This document shows, piece by piece, positions 59,190-64,000 of a stretch of DNA of 64,000 nucleotides; positions within the stretch are counted from its first letter, which is position 1; the number at the start of each line of letters is the position of its first letter. The stretch spans positions 16,212,788 to 16,276,787 of the forward strand of contig NC_092020.1 in the NCBI RefSeq assembly GCF_042242105.1, given 5' to 3'. The notes beneath the pieces were generated by a model. It was not told the origin of the DNA, did not search any database, and saw only the letters and a program-made list of their open reading frames with translations. Source of the stretch: Pempheris klunzingeri (taxonomy: Eukaryota; Chordata; Actinopteri; Acropomatiformes; Pempheridae). The position numbers and the translations under genes are program-made.

Positions 59190-59746
59190 GCGGCTTTCTG
59201 ATTGCACTGTGGTATGTGTTACCGTCTGTGCTTACAGGGTGAAGATGTCTTTTGCTGCTTCTCACCATGCAAAGGTCATGAATGGCCTGTGATGTCATCC
59301 GTTGAGTATTTGAGGTTGTCCGCATTACCCTTTGGCCCTCTGTTTGTCTCATCATGCAATACAACAATAAGCAATGACTGTAAATGTGGCCTGTGGAGTT
59401 TACATCAGAGCGTGTGTCTATGCACGTAGACAGGCAGTGATTATAACTTTCCTGTCATGTATTTTAACTGGAGCTCACTGACATTGCAAACAGCACTTGC
59501 TCAGAATTTTTTTGAATTCCTTGAACTGGCCTGTTTTTTTTTCTACGTTTTTGGTCTGCGGGCGCTGGAATAAGTGATTTGTTTATGTTTAGGGTCAGCT
59601 ATAGCCTCTCTCCAGGAACATTAACTGAACGATAGCTGTGTCTCTGCTGGGAGAAAAGCCCAGTCCTTTGGCATGCTCACCAAACATAATTCACTATAAA
59701 TTTACATCAGAAATCATTGCACTGTACAGACCATTGTAGAAAAGGC

Positions 59747-59970
59747 CAGTGGTGGAAGAAGTACTTAAAGTCTGCAAAGTAAAAGATCCACTCCTGTCCA
59801 GGTTACAGCTTGTCACTGGTGACCTCTTAAGTCCAACCTGTGCCCATCTAATCAGCCATGTGATTGAAACCACCTGTGTGGGCGTTAATCCACAATAATT
59901 TGAATGTTCAATCAATTTAAGTCATCGGATAAATGTAGTGGAGCACAAAGTAAAATATGTCCAAAAGCTA
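59747..59970 (+). mobile_element. CAGTGGTGGAAGAAGTA repeat
   Basis: It begins CAGTGGTGGAAGAAGTACTT and contains TCTGCAAAGTAAAAG and GGATAAATGTAGTGGAGC. It is a diverged copy of a percomorph interspersed repeat; the first bases have the CAGTGG form of hAT termini. A second fragment is at 36395. Confidence 0.5.
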
Positions 59971-60315
59971 ACTAGCTGTTAGTATGTTATGCTAACTAGC
60001 ATGGTAGTTGGGTCAAAAATGCTGTGTACTGTCTGGTGGCTCAGACAGTACATTGGTTAGCTTAGCACTGAGTTAGCATGCTAGCAAGCTTTGTGGGCTG
60101 GCAAGTTTAACAGGTTGCTTGGTTCATTTAGTAGACATGCTAGTTAGCCATGGTAGCATGCTAGTCAGCCTAAGGTGATGTAGTACCTAAGAGTGTGTGT
60201 GCCTTACTGCTTGCTAAGATGATTATTTGGGTGCTGCTTGGTGGGTTGAGCAACATGCTAACTACCTTGACATGGTGTAGTTTGTTAGCATGCTGTTAGC
60301 TGTTGGTATAATAGA
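59965..60315. repeat. GCTAGC/TTAGCATGC-rich degenerate repeat
   Basis: Many short words of the type TTAGCATGCTAG, GCTAACTAGC and ATGCTAACTA occur in about 350 bases, with no fixed period. Confidence 0.65.
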
Positions 60316-60427
60316 CAAAAATGAATATAACCTGCTACAGGTGTGTTGAGTCTTGTGGGTAGAGGTAAAGTGGGGCAACGGAAAACACTGAGCATGGATC
60401 TGTAGACTTCGCTGCACTCTTACACAC

Positions 60428-60449
60428 TAGTAGTAGTAGTAGTAGTAGT
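60428..60449. repeat. (AGT)n microsatellite
   Basis: Seven AGT units in tandem. Confidence 0.95.
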
Positions 60450-61638
60450 TTTGGTATAACTTATTTGGTAAGAAAGGTCAAGGGGCCAGTGGAACCAGTG
60501 GCACAGGGATGCTGGGTGGACAGCTGTGTGGCCAGTGGCTTTCAGATGAAGATGAGGGCCAGCAGCTGTAGCTCAACCTGAGCAGATATAATGTAGATAT
60601 CAGGCTGGATTCCGCTGCCGAGTATCAGCCCTCTGCTTCAGTGACAGGAGGAGTGAAACGCAGCTTCAAAGTAAGTTGTGTCATGGCTAGAGCATCGCGT
60701 TGCCTGTCATGGGGCCCTAGTAAGTTTTTGACAGCACAGCCTGGTACCCACTGCAGAGCCAAGTGATGCTCGCCAAACCGCTGGCACATTTTATTGTATA
60801 CTAATAATTCAATGAAATGTAGTTGAGTATAAAGTAAGACAAAGTGGAAATGCTACAATTAATGAATTAAACAAATAAATAGAGCAACAATACAATTTAC
60901 ACTCTCATGAGGTACTTGAATAGATTTATTTTCCATGACTGTCAAAGACATATGCCCTCTTACATTACAGAGACACAACACTGTCAAATTTATCTCAGAA
61001 ATTAAAGCAGCTGAACAGGAGATGCTGTTGTAAAATATGTGAGTAAGAGCCAGGATTCATGTGCTCCCACTAACGCTGCTCTGATGCACAGTAAACCGAA
61101 CCTCTGGAGGCAGCACTCAGCGAAACTTATCATTCCAGTGAGTTGTAGTCTGCCAGTCTGCAGACACAGAGGGCTTTCTGTGAGCAGCTAATATGAAAGT
61201 ATTTCTGTGTTGTTGACTTTGTTATTTTCAGCAGAAGGATTGAGTACGTCACAATGTTTATGTTTTTACCTGGCAAAGTGATTCATTCAATTTATTCCTG
61301 CTGCGATCAAGGGGGAACTGTTTGCTTGACAAACAGTGAATCAGGTCCAAGAAGCTAACTGTTTGTGTTGTGACTGACTACTTAAAAATTGGCTCCAGCG
61401 CTTTAGCTCCGAGTTGATTTATCCATTTCATCAGTGGGAACAGCTTATAGAACCAGAGTGTTTTTTTTTTAGACTGAATCGAACCATTTTGTGACTTCTA
61501 CGTTTCTAATGTTGCCTTTTTTTTTATGTCTTTCCCCCTGTTTCTCTTTGAAATACAGATACCACTTCTTGGCTGCGCTGCACATCACAAAGTCAGCTGC
61601 CTCTCTCATCTTTAAAGCAGAGCTACCTGTCTGATAGC

Positions 61639-61668
61639 TGTGTGTGTGTGTGTGTGTGTGTGCGTGTG
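61639..61668. repeat. (GT)n microsatellite
   Basis: A GT run upstream of the first recognisable efemp2 coding exon. Confidence 0.9.
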
Positions 61669-61798
61669 TCTTGGTGTGTTTGTGTGCATGTTATATGTGT
61701 GTTCCTGCCCCGTCGCCTACAAATTAGTGCATTAGTATGCAGGGTGCTTGTGTGTCAATCTTGTGCGTGTGCATATGTGTGTCTGTGCTCCTCCGCAG

Positions 61799-62940
61799 TG
61801 CTATTTCACAGCCACCTACAGAAAGTGACACCTACACGGTAAGGATGGATGAATCTCTCTCTCTCTCCTCTTTTTCCTTGCATCTTCTCTTCTTCTTTTC
61901 CACTTATAAAATATCACACATATAAATAAATATCACACCTGTCAATTGATATTAATGTTTTTGTGTTCAAATGCTGGCTTCAAATCTTTGCTCCATTTAT
62001 TTCCTCATCCTCTTTGTGTTTAATATTCCACAGCAGTTTCCCCTTTTTATATTTAAGTCATAGCTGGGGGTTATTTTTGTTTTAATTCCATGTTTCTTTA
62101 GGCCTCACTTTTTCTTTCCATGAAGCTCACAGCAGTGTATTTCTTCCAGAACGATAATGACCCTTTTTCCAAAGAGCAGTCTTAAGTTCTTTGTTTTTAA
62201 GTGACATTTGGCTTAAGAGAAGAAGTTTAAAATGTCACAAATCCTTTAACAGCAGCAGACGTCTTGTCTTTCTTGCCCAGCACTCCTACATGACTCCAGA
62301 GGAAACAAGTTTCTCTGTCCTCTGTGTCTTTTTTGCATCCCACTACTGGGGATTTATTATGCATTATGAATTTATTATGCAACTACTTGGCTCAGAGCGC
62401 CTGTTCACATCTTCCTTTCTGTCATTTTCTCACACTCTCTTTCTCTCTCTCTGCTGATCTTTGTAGGAATGCACAGATGGGTACCATTGGGACCCTCAGA
62501 CTGAGCACTGCAAAGGTAAAGCTCTCTTCACCTGCATTTATTCCACCTCACCACCTAATTATTATGTAACAGTAACAGCTTTGATCATCCTGTTGCTCTT
62601 CACATCCTGTCATATCCTTTTCATTCGGTATGGTTAGTACCTTAAGTTCTGTCTCTGCGTCTCCCATCAGACATAAATGAGTGTGAGACCATTCCAGATG
62701 CCTGCAAAGGGGAAATGAAGTGCTTCAACCACTATGGAGGGTACCTGTGCCTTCCCCGCTCTGCGTCAGTCATCCCGGCCCCAGAGCCCGCCATCACGCC
62801 TACAGAGACCCTTAACCCCTGCCCTCTGGGCTACGAGGCGCAGGGAGACAGCTGTGTGGGTGGGTGTCTGGTTTGTAGGTTTGTAGGTTTGGGGGTTGGA
62901 GGTGGACAGGTGGCCACAGGATGAGTGATCATTAAGCGTC

Positions 62941-62975
<35 letters not shown>

Positions 62976-63750
62976 TTGTGTAAATTTATTGTCTGGGGCC
63001 ACAGAATGTGAGGGACAGGTGGCTGTAGCAGGTGCTGGCACTGGAGGCAGCATGTTGGTGCAATTTGTGTGGGTGTGAGTGAGTATGAGTCCACGGGGGG
63101 CAGACAGACAGTGTAGGAATTTGGAAGATTTCACGCGAGAACAGCTGCTGTGTTTTAAGAACCAGGCTTGCAGCAGGAAACCTCCTTGGAGAGGTGCTCA
63201 TGTGGCCCGCATGAGACAGCAAACATGATTCAACATGATGTTATATTTTCAGCTGTTGGGTGCAAATGAGGGGAACAGTCGCTATCGTCTGCCCTCCAAC
63301 AGCCACGCTGTATCTTCCTGTCACACTGAATGATGCTGCGTTTGCTCACACGTATTTTTTGTGTGTGTGTCCTTGTTTTGCTTCACCCACAAACACAGAC
63401 ATCGATGAGTGTGAGCGAGACGAACACGACTGTCAGCCCAGCCAGCAGTGTATCAACTCACTGGGTGCCTTCACCTGTCAGTGTCCAGATGGTTACCGCA
63501 AGGTTGGCACAGAGTGCATTGGTGAGATAATCAGAATTTATCCTTGAACTAGTGCAGCTAAGCAGGCTTAAATATGGCAACTCAGAAAAAGTATTATGAA
63601 TATCTCTCTTCTGACTCTATTTCTCTCTCTCAGACATCGATGAGTGCAGGTACAGGTACTGCCAACATCGCTGTGTCAATGTCCCTGGTTCCTTCTCTTG
63701 TCAGTGTGAACCTGGTTTCCAGCTGGCAGGAAATAACAGGTCTTGCATCG
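61799..63750 (+). CDS. efemp2: EFEMP2 (fibulin-4), 5' half, partial
   Basis: Five exons are visible: 61799-61838, 62467-62515, 62671-62859, 63399-63521 and 63634-63750. The gene continues past the right edge. Fibulin-4 is a secreted matrix glycoprotein needed for elastic fibre assembly and lysyl oxidase recruitment. The fragment reads [20 protein letters not shown], then [18 protein letters not shown] with [16 protein letters not shown], a Pro-rich insert ([16 protein letters not shown]), then two calcium-binding EGF modules: [18 protein letters not shown] and [15 protein letters not shown] with [22 protein letters not shown] is almost invariant in EFEMP2. The D-(I/V)-D-E-C starts and introns of identical phase before each module are typical. 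The signal-peptide exon is not identified; the first exon here opens with the last base of a split codon. Confidence 0.94.
62943..62974. repeat. (GT)n microsatellite
   Basis: A 32-base GT run in the efemp2 intron after the exon ending at 62859. Confidence 0.95.
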
Positions 63751-64000
63751 GTGAGTGACGCCTTCTGCAACTGATTACAAGACTGAGCTGTCACAGCCAC
63801 TCTCTGAAATCAGGCAAAAGGTCTGCACACTGTACTGATACCTTCCAATCAATTTCAGTCCCACAGAGACTCACTCAGCTTTGTCAAATGTCTTCAAGCC
63901 TTTGTGGTTTCAAACCATTTCTGTTAAAGGGTCTTGAAAGAGAACAACAAAAACTGAGTGACTTTGCTTCATCACTTGTGGTTTGATCACTTTTAATGTG
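63751..64000 (+). other. efemp2: efemp2 intron, cut by window edge
   Basis: Begins with donor GTGAGTGAC. No further exon is seen before the edge. Confidence 0.7.

Larger units (their letters stand above)
56953..61798. other. efemp2: Probable efemp2 intron 1 region
   Basis: No protein-coding exon can be supported, although the signal-peptide exon of efemp2 must lie somewhere upstream of 61799. It holds the 177-bp inverted repeat (58308-59189), repeat copies at 58548 and 59747, a GCTAGC-rich patch and a (AGT)n run at 60428-60449. Confidence 0.45.

Noticed and set aside
62766-63134. 122-codon minus-strand frame in efemp2
   Set aside because: It is generated by the GT microsatellite and the antisense of an efemp2 exon.
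1-64000. CRISPR arrays, viral fossils, Polinton-like elements, tRNA or rRNA genes
   Set aside because: None seen on either strand. The repeats found are microsatellites and short noncoding transposon remains.

Overview
The window is a euchromatic stretch of a ray-finned fish genome, most likely a percomorph teleost. Exons have canonical GT/AG borders. Introns are short to medium and AT-rich. Several diverged repeats resemble families I recall as common in percomorph fish. I recognise nine host protein genes, all apparently intact within the window. I see no CRISPR array, tRNA or rRNA gene, or viral fossil.

Layout, left to right: intergenic DNA (1-1.9 kb); prss23-like secreted serine protease (+, noncoding exon near 1.94-2.22 kb, coding exon 3907-5046); cfl1 cofilin (-, 6978-12541), convergent with prss23; a CpG-rich element with two SRF CArG boxes at 13.5-13.65 kb; atl3 atlastin GTPase (-, 16526-21308, noncoding first exon near 23 kb); a forkhead gene of the FOXN2/FOXN3 type (-, 24799-27475); yif1a (-, 30189-35269); fosl1/Fra-1 (+, 39509-42088); ccdc85b (-, 45109-45711, single exon); fibp (+, 51189-55125); and the 5' half of efemp2/fibulin-4 (+, from 61799 and running off the right edge).

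The gene set matches human 11q13 (ATL3, EFEMP2, FIBP, CCDC85B, FOSL1, CFL1 and YIF1A all map there). It belongs to the vertebrate paralogon shared with human 2p and 14q: ATL1/2/3, FOS/FOSL1/FOSL2, CCDC85A/B/C, EFEMP1/EFEMP2/FBLN5 and CFL1/2. FOXN2 (2p16) and FOXN3 (14q31) lie in the sister blocks, and I know of no such gene at human 11q13. The forkhead gene here is therefore a good candidate for a third member of that pair, kept in fish and lost in mammals.

The genes are not an operon-like system. Cofilin and Fra-1 do share a regulatory theme: CArG boxes lie near both, and fosl1 adds a CRE, an E-box and seven perfect AP-1 sites in intron 2. The most unusual non-genic object is a perfect inverted repeat with two identical 177-bp arms (58308-58484 and 59013-59189) in what is probably efemp2 intron 1. 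Other structures are a four-copy 26-bp tandem repeat carrying inverted CCAAT boxes upstream of fibp, a twin ZNF143-like motif at the atl3 promoter, and a MITE-like element with both ends present in a yif1a intron.
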